From Flagellimonas meridianipacifica (GTDB taxonomy: Bacteria; Bacteroidota; Bacteroidia; Flavobacteriales; Flavobacteriaceae): DNA of 64,000 nt. Positions 26,509 through 33,170 of this stretch are shown piece after piece (position 1 is the first letter of the stretch; every line of letters starts with the position of its first letter). The notes beneath the pieces are model-generated. The model made no database searches, was not told the DNA's origin, and saw only the letters and a program-made list of their open reading frames with translations. The translations under genes were made by a program, and so were the position numbers. The DNA is taken from positions 62,001 to 126,000 of the forward strand of contig NZ_PVYX01000003.1 in NCBI RefSeq assembly GCF_003001695.1, given 5' to 3'.

Positions 26509-26519
26509 AGAAAGGAGGT
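26509..26519 (+). promoter_or_regulatory. Perfect Shine-Dalgarno sequence of rpsU
   Basis: AGAAAGGAGGT is an 11-base match to the complement of the 3' tail of 16S rRNA (ACCUCCUUUCU), 8-9 bases before the rpsU ATG. Most other starts in this window have no such sequence, as usual in Flavobacteriia, where the anti-SD is sequestered by ribosomal proteins including bS21. Ribosomes lacking bS21 would select this site, giving feedback control. Confidence 0.88.
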
Positions 26520-26527
26520 TGTAGCCC

Positions 26528-26722
26528 ATGTTGATAATACCAGTAAAAGAAGGAGAAAACATAGATAGAGCTTTAAAACGTTTCAAACGAAAGTTTGACA
26601 AAACTGGCACAATGCGCCAGTTGCGTTCTAGACAACAATATACTAAGCCTTCTGTGAAGCGAAGAGCTGTGGTGCAAAAGGCACAGTATATTCAAAGCCT
26701 TAGAGATAGCGAAGAGATTTAA
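26528..26722 (+). CDS. rpsU: 30S ribosomal protein bS21
   Basis: 64 residues: MLIIPVKEGENIDRALKRF, then the basic helices KRKFDKTGTMRQLRSRQQY and KPSVKRRAVVQKAQY. The S21 family is clear. In Flavobacteriia bS21 helps bury the anti-Shine-Dalgarno tail on the 30S platform, and this gene keeps a perfect SD, consistent with autoregulation of bS21 level. A TATCTTTG promoter-like box lies at 26485-26492. A strong terminator follows. Confidence 0.96.
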   Translation: MLIIPVKEGENIDRALKRFKRKFDKTGTMRQLRSRQQYTKPSVKRRAVVQKAQYIQSLRDSEEI

Positions 26723-26748
26723 AGCTACATCTAATAATATATATATAG

Positions 26749-26786
26749 CATCCCTTGTAGAATTTCTACAAGGGATGTTCTTTTTT
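26749..26786 (+). terminator. Terminator after rpsU
   Basis: A 12-bp perfect stem CATCCCTTGTAG/CTACAAGGGATG with a 5-base loop (26749-26777) is followed by TTCTTTTTT. The last part of the T-run supplies the -33 TTG of the next promoter (26785-26787). Confidence 0.93.
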
Positions 26787-26812
26787 GTACATGTTGTAAT
26801 TTGATACCTTTG
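26785..26812 (+). promoter_or_regulatory. xerC promoter
   Basis: TTG (26785-26787), 17 bases, TACCTTTG (26805-26812): an exact match to the Flavobacterium consensus. The box ends only 4 bases before the ATG at 26817, so the mRNA should be leaderless. It overlaps the tail of the rpsU terminator. Confidence 0.78.
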
Positions 26813-26816
26813 AAAT

Positions 26817-27707
26817 ATGTCAGTCCATGCATTTGTTGAGTATTTGAAGCTGGAAAAGAACTATTCCAAGCACACCATACTGGCGTATGAAAAAGACTTG
26901 AAAGTATTTAACCACTTCTGTTCTGATGAATTTGATGTTCAAGACATTGACAAAATCCCTTATTCCTTTATTCGCAGTTGGATAGTACATTTGGCAGACA
27001 GCGGATTGACCAATAGAAGCATCAATCGAAAAATATCTTCCTTGAATGCTTATTATAAGTTTCTTCAAAAGACGGGTCAAATTACATCTTCTCCATTGGT
27101 AAAGCACAAAGCTCTAAAAACCAAAAAGAAAGTAGAGGTGCCTTTTTCCGAAATAGAAATGGACAAGGTGTTGACATTGATTCCTTTCAATGATGACTTT
27201 GAAGGTCTTAGGGATAGATTAATGATAGAAATGTTATACGCTACCGGGATTAGGAGAACTGAACTTGTTAATCTTAAGCTGCGCGATGTAGATTGGGCAA
27301 AAAAAGTCATAAAGGTTTTAGGAAAAAGAAATAAAGAACGCATACTTCCTTTACTGCCCAAGGTAATGTCGTTAATGGACCATTATGTTGACGAGCGTTC
27401 CAAGCTTGAAAAAGTCCAAGATGATACCTATTTGTTTTTGACCCAAGGGGGGCTTAAAATTTATGAAACACTTGTTTATCGAACTATAAATAAGTATTTT
27501 AGTTTGGTGTCTCCTAAAGTAAAAAGAAGTCCACATGTCTTAAGACATACCTTCGCAACCCATTTACTAAATCAAGGAGCCGATTTAAATGCTGTGAAAG
27601 AGTTATTGGGCCACGCGAGCTTGGCGTCCACACAGGTGTACACCCATAATAGTATAGCTGAGCTAAAAAAAGCACATCTCAAGGCCCACCCCAGGAACAA
27701 GAAGTAA
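26817..27707 (+). CDS. xerC: Tyrosine recombinase XerC/XerD
   Basis: 296 residues, the usual length for XerC/D. The N-terminal SAM-like DNA-binding domain (about 1-85) includes NYSKHTILAYEKDLKVF. The catalytic domain has Arg in YATGIRRTELVNLKLRD (about 143-159), Lys near KVLGKRNKERILPL, HVLRHTFATHLL (His and Arg), LGHASLASTQVYTH with the His and the nucleophile Tyr. It resolves chromosome dimers at dif with a partner. XerC rather than XerD is an assumption, as only one copy is visible in the window. Confidence 0.88.
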   Translation: MSVHAFVEYLKLEKNYSKHTILAYEKDLKVFNHFCSDEFDVQDIDKIPYSFIRSWIVHLADSGLTNRSINRKISSLNAYYKFLQKTGQITSSPLVKHKALKTKKKVEVPFSEIEMDKVLTLIPFNDDFEGLRDRLMIEMLYATGIRRTELVNLKLRDVDWAKKVIKVLGKRNKERILPLLPKVMSLMDHYVDERSKLEKVQDDTYLFLTQGGLKIYETLVYRTINKYFSLVSPKVKRSPHVLRHTFATHLLNQGADLNAVKELLGHASLASTQVYTHNSIAELKKAHLKAHPRNKK

Positions 27708-27766
27708 TGCTCTTGTCGAAGTTTAACCAGTCTACCTCTGTTGGTGGCCCTAAAAACAAAAACCAT

Positions 27767-28069
27767 ATGAAAGTAAATGCACAATCTGTAAATTTTGTGG
27801 CGGATGGAAAATTGATTGATTTCGTTCAAAAAAGAATGGACAAGTTAGATCAGTTTTATGATAAGGTCATTAGTTCTGATGTCTATTTGAAGGTGGATAA
27901 CACCAGTGCAAAAGAGAATAAGATTGTGGAAATTAAATTGTTAGTGCCGAGAGATAAATTCATCGTAAAAAAACAGTGTAAATCCTTTGAAGAAGCAGTT
28001 GATTCCGCCTGTAGTTCTTTGGAAAGACAATTGGTGAAAAAGAAGGAAAAACTAAGGGCCAAGGCTTGA
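27767..28069 (+). CDS. hpf: Ribosome hibernation-promoting factor (HPF/YfiA family)
   Basis: 100 residues: MKVNAQSVNFVADGKLIDFVQKRM, then LDQFYDKVISSDVYLKV and a basic C-terminus. This is the short S30AE-type domain that binds the 30S tunnel near the A and P sites and stops translation in stationary phase. The C-terminal dimerisation domain of long HPF is absent. ATG at 27767 is preferred over an upstream in-frame ATG at 27707 because conserved sequence begins here. Only 59 bases separate it from xerC. Confidence 0.88.
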   Translation: MKVNAQSVNFVADGKLIDFVQKRMDKLDQFYDKVISSDVYLKVDNTSAKENKIVEIKLLVPRDKFIVKKQCKSFEEAVDSACSSLERQLVKKKEKLRAKA

Positions 28070-28091
28070 TTAAAAATTTTTCAAATTTATT

Positions 28092-28120
28092 TTGAATAAA
28101 CAAATAAAACGCTACATTTG
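28092..28120 (+). promoter_or_regulatory. Promoter of the tRNA-tuf-rpo transcription unit
   Basis: TTG (28092-28094), 18 bases, TACATTTG (28113-28120). It lies 50 bases upstream of the first tRNA, in the 101-base gap after hpf, and would drive the tRNAs and tuf and possibly downstream genes. Confidence 0.72.
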
Positions 28121-28170
28121 CAGTCCGTTAGAAATAGCGGACTTTTTTATGCTTAAAAAAGTGGCAAAAT

Positions 28171-28244
28171 GCCGATATAGCTCAGCTGGCTAGAGCAGCT
28201 GATTTGTAATCAGCAGGTCGTGGGTTCGAGTCCCTCTATCGGCT
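28171..28244 (+). tRNA. tRNA-Thr (anticodon TGT)
   Basis: 74 bases with acceptor stem GCCGATA/TATCGGC, the D-arm sequence GCTCAGCTGGC, the anticodon stem-loop CTGATTTGTAATCAG (anticodon TGT) and the T-loop GGGTTCGAGTCCC. No 3' CCA is encoded. First of four tRNAs ahead of tuf. Confidence 0.95.
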
Positions 28245-28266
28245 CGTAAGATACTGAAAATAAGGC

Positions 28267-28349
28267 GGGGAGATACTCAAGCGGCCAACGAGGACAGACT
28301 GTAAATCTGTTGGTTTTCACCTTCGCAGGTTCGAATCCTGCTCTCCCCA
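28267..28349 (+). tRNA. tRNA-Tyr (anticodon GTA)
   Basis: 83 bases, a class II tRNA with a long variable arm. Acceptor GGGGAGA/TCTCCCC, anticodon region CAGACTGTAAATCTG (GTA), T-loop GGTTCGAATCC. CCA is not encoded. A 9-bp hairpin follows a few bases later. Confidence 0.93.
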
Positions 28350-28353
28350 CAAA

Positions 28354-28374
28354 AAGTTGTTCGCGGAACAACTT
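28354..28374 (+). other. Hairpin between tRNA-Tyr and tRNA-Gly
   Basis: Arms AAGTTGTTC and GAACAACTT with loop GCG, without a T-run afterwards. It may be an RNA-processing signal in the polycistronic tRNA precursor, or a small relative of the palindromes seen in the trp operon. Confidence 0.5.
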
Positions 28375-28429
28375 AAAAAGGGAAGTTTTTTGAAATAGTG
28401 AAATTGTTTGGACTTGTTCCAAAAAAAAT

Positions 28430-28502
28430 GCGGGAGTAGCTCAGTTGGTAGAGCGTCAGCCTTCCAAGCTGAATGTCGCCGGTTCGAACCCGGTCTCCCG
28501 CT
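28430..28502 (+). tRNA. tRNA-Gly (anticodon TCC)
   Basis: 73 bases, acceptor GCGGGAG/CTCCCGC, anticodon loop CTTCCAA (TCC), T-loop GGTTCGAACCC. CCA not encoded. Confidence 0.95.
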
Positions 28503-28517
28503 CTAAAAGACATTAAT

Positions 28518-28543
28518 GTCATTCCTGCGAAGGCAGGAATCTC
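28518..28543. repeat. Single palindromic repeat unit between tRNA-Gly and tRNA-Thr
   Basis: GTC followed by arms ATTCCTGC (28521-28528) and GCAGGAAT (28533-28540) around GAAG, then CTC. The GTCATTCC...GGAATCTC wording is shared with the elements in the trp operon. It lies within the tRNA-tuf transcript, in the 86-base spacer. Confidence 0.65.
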
Positions 28544-28588
28544 TTCCTCTAGAAAAGGAATTTTTGAGGAGTTGATTCAACACTTTAC

Positions 28589-28660
28589 GCCGGTGTAGCT
28601 CAGGGGTAGAGCGTTTCCTTGGTAAGGAAGAGGTCACGGGTTCAAATCCCGTCATTGGCT
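28589..28660 (+). tRNA. tRNA-Thr (anticodon GGT)
   Basis: 72 bases. Acceptor GCCGGTG/CATTGGC contains two G-U pairs. Anticodon loop CTTGGTAA (GGT), T-loop GGTTCAAATCC. With the TGT-anticodon tRNA upstream it gives two Thr isoacceptors in one transcript. The tuf start follows 49 bases later. Confidence 0.92.
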
Positions 28661-28708
28661 CGAAAACGATTTGTACACTAATATAAACTAAGATTAAAAT
28701 TATTTAAA

Positions 28709-29896
28709 ATGGCAAAGGAAACTTTTGATCGTTCCAAACCGCACTTAAATATTGGTACTATTGGACACGTTGATCATGGTAAAACTACATTGACTGCTGC
28801 TATTACCACTGTTTTGGCGAACGCTGGTTTGTCTGAGCTTCGTAGCTTCGATTCTATCGACAACGCTCCTGAAGAAAAAGAAAGAGGTATTACTATTAAC
28901 ACTTCTCACGTTGAGTATCAAACTGAGAACCGTCACTACGCTCACGTTGACTGTCCAGGTCACGCGGATTACGTAAAGAACATGGTTACTGGTGCTGCTC
29001 AAATGGACGGTGCTATCTTGGTTGTTGCTGCAACAGATGGTCCTATGCCACAAACTCGTGAGCACATCCTTTTAGGTCGTCAGGTAGGTATTCCTAGAAT
29101 CGTTGTTTTCTTGAACAAAGTTGACATGGTTGACGATGACGAGCTTTTAGAGCTTGTTGAAATGGAAGTAAGGGAATTGCTTTCTTTTTACGAGTACGAT
29201 GGTGACAACGGTCCTGTTATCGCGGGTTCTGCGCTAGGTGCTTTGAACGGTGAGCAAAAGTGGGTTGACACTGTAATGGAATTGATGGCTGCTGTTGATG
29301 AGTGGATTGAACTTCCTGAAAGAGATGTTGAGAAAGATTTCTTGATGCCTGTTGAGGATGTATTCACCATTACTGGTCGTGGTACCGTTGCAACTGGTCG
29401 TATTGAAACAGGTGTTGCCAACACTGGTGATGCTGTTGATATCATTGGTATGGGTGCTGAAAAACTTGCTTCTACAATTACTGGGGTAGAGATGTTCCGT
29501 AAGATTTTGGATAGAGGTGAAGCTGGAGATAACGTAGGTATTCTTTTGAGAGGTATTGAAAAATCCGATATCAAAAGAGGTATGGTAATCTGTAAGCCAG
29601 GTTCTGTTAAACCACATGCTAAGTTCAAAGCGGAGGTTTATATCCTTAAAAAAGAAGAAGGTGGTCGTCACACACCATTCCACAACAACTACCGTCCTCA
29701 GTTCTACGTTCGTACGACTGACGTAACAGGAAACATTAATCTTCCTGATGGAGTTGAAATGGTTATGCCTGGAGATAACTTGACAATCACAGTTGATTTG
29801 ATTCAGCCTATTGCATTGAATGTAGGTCTGCGTTTTGCTATCCGTGAAGGTGGTAGAACTGTAGGAGCTGGTCAGGTTACTGAAATCCTAGATTAA
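28709..29896 (+). CDS. tuf: Elongation factor Tu
   Basis: GTPase delivering aminoacyl-tRNA to the ribosome. 395 residues. G1 [13 protein letters not shown] (about residues 19-31), switch [14 protein letters not shown]3 DCPGHADY, G4 NKVDM, and domain 2-3 motifs [13 protein letters not shown] and [15 protein letters not shown] segment [15 protein letters not shown]. Codon use here is notably uniform (GGT, GTT, GCT, ACT rich), as expected for a very highly expressed gene. The tRNA-tuf-secE-nusG order is conserved in bacteria. Confidence 0.98.
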   Translation: MAKETFDRSKPHLNIGTIGHVDHGKTTLTAAITTVLANAGLSELRSFDSIDNAPEEKERGITINTSHVEYQTENRHYAHVDCPGHADYVKNMVTGAAQMDGAILVVAATDGPMPQTREHILLGRQVGIPRIVVFLNKVDMVDDDELLELVEMEVRELLSFYEYDGDNGPVIAGSALGALNGEQKWVDTVMELMAAVDEWIELPERDVEKDFLMPVEDVFTITGRGTVATGRIETGVANTGDAVDIIGMGAEKLASTITGVEMFRKILDRGEAGDNVGILLRGIEKSDIKRGMVICKPGSVKPHAKFKAEVYILKKEEGGRHTPFHNNYRPQFYVRTTDVTGNINLPDGVEMVMPGDNLTITVDLIQPIALNVGLRFAIREGGRTVGAGQVTEILD

Positions 29897-29965
29897 TTAT
29901 TTTATATAAAGTATTGCACTAAAGGGTGTCCGTCAATTGGCGGATACCTTTCAGTGTAATTATAA

Positions 29966-29979
29966 ACGGGTGTAGCTCA
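29966..29979 (+). repeat. Partial copy of the tRNA-Trp 5' end
   Basis: ACGGGTGTAGCTCA differs at one base from the first 14 bases of the tRNA-Trp gene that begins 46 bases further on (ACGGGCGTAGCTCA). The sequence after it does not fold into a tRNA. It looks like a duplicated remnant. Confidence 0.5.
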
Positions 29980-30011
29980 TCTCGATTTTTCGAGTGAAAG
30001 AACGCCAAAAA

Positions 30012-30084
30012 ACGGGCGTAGCTCAGTTGGTAGAGCACTGGTCTCCAAAACCAGGTGTCGGGAGTTCGAGCCTCTCCGCCCGTG
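30012..30084 (+). tRNA. tRNA-Trp (anticodon CCA)
   Basis: 73 bases. Acceptor ACGGGCG/CGCCCGT, anticodon loop TCTCCAAAA (CCA), T-loop GAGTTCGAGCCTC, discriminator G. It lies between tuf and secE, the common bacterial position. It is the tRNA whose charging the trp attenuator would sense. Confidence 0.95.
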
Positions 30085-30105
30085 CAAGAAAATACAGTTA
30101 TTGTT

Positions 30106-30294
30106 ATGTTGACATATGTAAAAGAGTCTTTCGAAGAATTGAAAAATAACGTAACCTGGTTAAACCGGGAAAAGGCATCAAACCTTATGGTTGTTGTTGC
30201 TGTTTTTTCCATTCTTTTTGCCCTTGCAACTTGGGGAGTCGATTCTTTGTTCAGCAAATTGATCACGTTGTATTTTGAACAAGTAATAGGATAG
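30106..30294 (+). CDS. secE: Preprotein translocase subunit SecE
   Basis: 62 residues. A short amphipathic N-terminal helix (YVKESFEELKNNVTW) is followed by a single transmembrane helix (about 29-50, VVVAVFSILFALATWGVDSLF). This is the minimal SecE that clamps SecY. ATG at 30106 is chosen because upstream in-frame codons lie in tRNA-Trp. It precedes nusG by 6 bases. Confidence 0.92.
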   Translation: MLTYVKESFEELKNNVTWLNREKASNLMVVVAVFSILFALATWGVDSLFSKLITLYFEQVIG

Positions 30295-30300
30295 TTCGAT

Positions 30301-30852
30301 ATGTCAGAGGTTCTTGAGAAAAAATGGTATGTAGTACGAGCTGTCAGTGGCCAGGAGAATAAAATCAAAGGCTACATTGAGAGTGAAGTAGAGAGAAATG
30401 GTTTTGGTGATTACCTGGAAGAAGTTTTAGTACCCACTGAAAAAGTGGTGCAAATCAGAAATGGAAAGAAAATCAACAAAGAAAGGGTTTACTTTCCTGG
30501 GTACATTATGATCAAAGCCAATTTAGGAGGAGAGATGGTACACATCATCAAATCAATTACCAACGTAATTGGATTCTTAGGTGAAACAAAAGGAGGTGAT
30601 CCCGTGCCATTAAGAAAGTCTGAGGTGAACAGAATGCTAGGGAAAGTGGATGAATTGGCCGTTAACACAGATAACGTAGCCATTCCATTTGTACTTGGCG
30701 AAACAGTAAAGGTTATTGATGGACCTTTCAATGGTTTCAATGGAACTGTTGAGAAAATCAATGAAGAAAAGCGTAAGCTAGAGGTAATGGTGAAAATTTT
30801 CGGAAGAAAAACACCATTGGAACTTAGCTACATGCAAGTAGAAAAAATTTAA
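30301..30852 (+). CDS. nusG: Transcription termination/antitermination protein NusG
   Basis: 183 residues. An NGN domain (KWYVVRAVSGQENKIKGY at the start; GYIMIKANLGGEMVHIIKS) and a C-terminal KOW domain (FNGFNGTVEKINEEKRKLEV). It binds RNA polymerase and couples it to Rho or the ribosome. Gene order secE-nusG-rplK is conserved. Confidence 0.97.
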   Translation: MSEVLEKKWYVVRAVSGQENKIKGYIESEVERNGFGDYLEEVLVPTEKVVQIRNGKKINKERVYFPGYIMIKANLGGEMVHIIKSITNVIGFLGETKGGDPVPLRKSEVNRMLGKVDELAVNTDNVAIPFVLGETVKVIDGPFNGFNGTVEKINEEKRKLEVMVKIFGRKTPLELSYMQVEKI

Positions 30853-30919
30853 TAGAGCTGTTACATATAGAAAGTTGTGTTGCTTCCAATTAACACACTT
30901 TTACATTTAATTAAAAACA

Positions 30920-31357
30920 ATGGCAAAAGAAGTAGATAAGGTAGTTAAATTACAAGTTAGGGGAGGTGCTGCGAATCCATCGCCACCGGTTGGACCCGCC
31001 TTAGGTGCTGCTGGTGTTAACATTATGGAGTTCTGTAAGCAGTTTAATGCACGTACACAGGACAAACAGGGCAAAGTATTGCCGGTTGTTATCACCGTTT
31101 ACAAAGACAAATCTTTCGAGTTTGTTGTAAAAACACCACCCGCGGCAGTTCAATTGATGGAAGCAGCTAAGATTAAAAAAGGATCTGGCGAGCCTAACAG
31201 GGTAAAATCAGGTAACGTTTCCTGGGATCAAGTAAAACAAATCGCGGAAGATAAAATGGCCGATTTGAATGCGTTTACAGTTGAATCAGCAATGATGATG
31301 GTTGCTGGTACGGCTAGATCCATGGGACTTAAGGTGTCTGGAAAAAGACCTTTTTAA
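30920..31357 (+). CDS. rplK: 50S ribosomal protein uL11
   Basis: 145 residues: [23 protein letters not shown] near the N-terminus and the C-terminal RNA-binding part [14 protein letters not shown]. It binds the GTPase-associated region of 23S rRNA. It lies 67 bases after nusG and 18 before rplA. Confidence 0.98.
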   Translation: MAKEVDKVVKLQVRGGAANPSPPVGPALGAAGVNIMEFCKQFNARTQDKQGKVLPVVITVYKDKSFEFVVKTPPAAVQLMEAAKIKKGSGEPNRVKSGNVSWDQVKQIAEDKMADLNAFTVESAMMMVAGTARSMGLKVSGKRPF

Positions 31358-31375
31358 TCGTAAAGCAATTTTATA

Positions 31376-32065
31376 ATGGCAAGATTAACGAAAAAGCAAA
31401 AAGAAGCCCATTCCAAAATTGACAGGAATAAATTGTATTCCTTGGAAGAGGCATCGGCTTTAATAAAAGAAATTACCAATGTAAAATTTGACGCTTCTGT
31501 TGATTTGGCAGTTCGTTTGGGTGTAGATCCAAGAAAAGCCAATCAGATGGTTCGTGGTGTGGTAACACTTCCTCACGGAACAGGAAAAGAAGTGAAAGTT
31601 TTAGCATTGGTGACCCCAGACAAGGAAGCAGAAGCTAAAGAAGCTGGTGCTGACTTTGTAGGGTTGGATGAATATTTGGATAAAATCAAAGGGGGATGGA
31701 CAGACGTTGACGTTATCATCACCATGCCTAGTGTTATGGGTAAACTAGGACCTTTAGGTAGAATCTTAGGACCAAGAGGTTTAATGCCCAATCCAAAAAC
31801 CGGAACTGTAACAATGGATGTGGCTAAGGCTGTAACCGATGTTAAGGGAGGTAAGATAGATTTTAAAGTGGACAAAACTGGAATTGTGCACGCAGCAATT
31901 GGTAAATCATCTTTTTCGGCAGATAAAATTGCTGGAAATGCCAAAGAATTGATAGATACTTTGGTGAAGTTGAAGCCTGCTGCAGCAAAAGGGGTATACA
32001 TGAAGAGTATCTACCTTTCCAGCACAATGAGTCCCAGTGTTCAATTAGATCCAAAAGCAGTTTAA
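31376..32065 (+). CDS. rplA: 50S ribosomal protein uL1
   Basis: 229 residues. Typical stretches are [24 protein letters not shown] (about 43-66), [22 protein letters not shown] and the final [18 protein letters not shown]. It forms the L1 stalk moving E-site tRNA, and in other bacteria it represses its own operon; a leader target is not obvious here. Confidence 0.98.
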   Translation: MARLTKKQKEAHSKIDRNKLYSLEEASALIKEITNVKFDASVDLAVRLGVDPRKANQMVRGVVTLPHGTGKEVKVLALVTPDKEAEAKEAGADFVGLDEYLDKIKGGWTDVDVIITMPSVMGKLGPLGRILGPRGLMPNPKTGTVTMDVAKAVTDVKGGKIDFKVDKTGIVHAAIGKSSFSADKIAGNAKELIDTLVKLKPAAAKGVYMKSIYLSSTMSPSVQLDPKAV

Positions 32066-32090
32066 TAACTGGTAGCTCAATAATTTAATT

Positions 32091-32606
32091 ATGACAAGAG
32101 AAGAAAAAGCAATCGTAATAGAGGACTTGACTGCACAGTTGGCCGATAATGCCAATATTTATTTGGCGGATATTTCCGGCTTGGACGCTGTTGCTACTTC
32201 TAACCTTAGAAGAGCATGTTTCAAGGCGAACATTAAGCTTGCAGTAGTGAAGAATACCTTGCTCGCAAAAGCAATGGAAGCTTCAGATAAGGAGTTTGGT
32301 GAACTTCCCGAAGTGTTAAAAGGCAATACATCTTTGATGTTGTCCGAAACTGGGAATGCACCGGCAAAACTTATCAAAAACTTCAGAAAGAAATCTGATA
32401 GACCTTTACTTAAAGGGGCTTTTATCGAAGAAGCTATCTATGTAGGGGATGAGAACTTGGATGCACTTGTAAATATTAAGTCCAAGGAGGAAGTTATCGG
32501 AGATATCATTGGATTGTTACAATCCCCAGCCAAAAACGTTATTTCTGGTCTTAAGTCCGGAGGTGGTAAATTGGCAGGTATCCTTAAAACCCTTTCTGAA
32601 AAATAA
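32091..32606 (+). CDS. rplJ: 50S ribosomal protein uL10
   Basis: 171 residues: MTREEKAIVIEDLTAQL, YLADISGLDAVATSNLRRACF and VVKNTLLAKAM. It is the base of the L7/L12 stalk. The C-terminal helix region that carries bL12 dimers is present. There are only 25 bases to rplA, so no long L10 leader exists in front of it. Confidence 0.98.
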   Translation: MTREEKAIVIEDLTAQLADNANIYLADISGLDAVATSNLRRACFKANIKLAVVKNTLLAKAMEASDKEFGELPEVLKGNTSLMLSETGNAPAKLIKNFRKKSDRPLLKGAFIEEAIYVGDENLDALVNIKSKEEVIGDIIGLLQSPAKNVISGLKSGGGKLAGILKTLSEK

Positions 32607-32658
32607 TTCGCGCACAATAACTAAGTATATTTTACAAATTTGATTAAACGATAGAAAA

Positions 32659-33042
32659 ATGGCAGATTTAAAAGATTTTGCAGAACAGTTGGTTAACCTA
32701 ACCGTAAAAGAGGTAAACGAGTTGGCTGACATATTAAAAGAAGAGTACGGTATTGAGCCTGCTGCTGCTGCAGTTGCAGTTGCTGGAGGTGGTGCCGCTG
32801 CTGGAGGTGGTGAAGAAGCCGCTGAAGAAAAGTCAGAATTTGACGTAATCCTTACCGCAGCTGGTGGTTCTAAACTAGCTGTTGTTAAGTTGGTTAAAGA
32901 ACTTACAGGTCTTGGATTGAAAGATGCTAAAGAAATCGTTGATAGTGCTCCTAAAGCTGTTAAAGAAGGAGTTGCTAAAGACGAAGCTGAGGGTATCAAA
33001 AAATCTTTGGAAGAAGCAGGAGCAGAAGTTGAGCTTAAATAA
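32659..33042 (+). CDS. rplL: 50S ribosomal protein bL12 (L7/L12)
   Basis: 127 residues with an N-terminal dimerisation part ([20 protein letters not shown]), the flexible Ala/Gly hinge (about 38-54) and the C-terminal factor-binding domain [21 protein letters not shown] and [16 protein letters not shown]. Multiple copies recruit translational GTPases. Confidence 0.98.
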   Translation: MADLKDFAEQLVNLTVKEVNELADILKEEYGIEPAAAAVAVAGGGAAAGGGEEAAEEKSEFDVILTAAGGSKLAVVKLVKELTGLGLKDAKEIVDSAPKAVKEGVAKDEAEGIKKSLEEAGAEVELK

Positions 33043-33062
33043 TAGCTTTTACCATACAAATT

Positions 33063-33107
33063 GGGTTAAGGTCTTTCCATAAAAATGGTTAGACCTTAGC
33101 CTGTTTT
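33063..33107 (+). terminator. rplL-rpoB hairpin, probable partial terminator
   Basis: A long stem built from TTAAGGTCT/AGACCTTA and CCAT/ATGG with an AAAA loop, then GTTTTTAC. It lies 20 bases after rplL and 60 before rpoB. In E. coli an attenuator occupies the same place and lowers transcription into rpoBC. Confidence 0.7.
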
Positions 33108-33170
33108 TACAGCTATGTGTGATGGCACACATGACCCACTAGAGAATTCACTATCAAAATTTGTCCATTG

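Noticed and set aside
29188..29683. Overlapping antisense frames in tuf
   Set aside because: Produced by the strong codon bias of tuf; no family similarity.
32517..33059. 180-codon antisense frame over rplJ-rplL
   Set aside because: Shadow of rplL with low-complexity Ser/Ala/Pro composition and no independent start context.
33168..33170. TTG at 33168 as the rpoB start
   Set aside because: The ATG that follows directly is the usual start and agrees with family N-termini.
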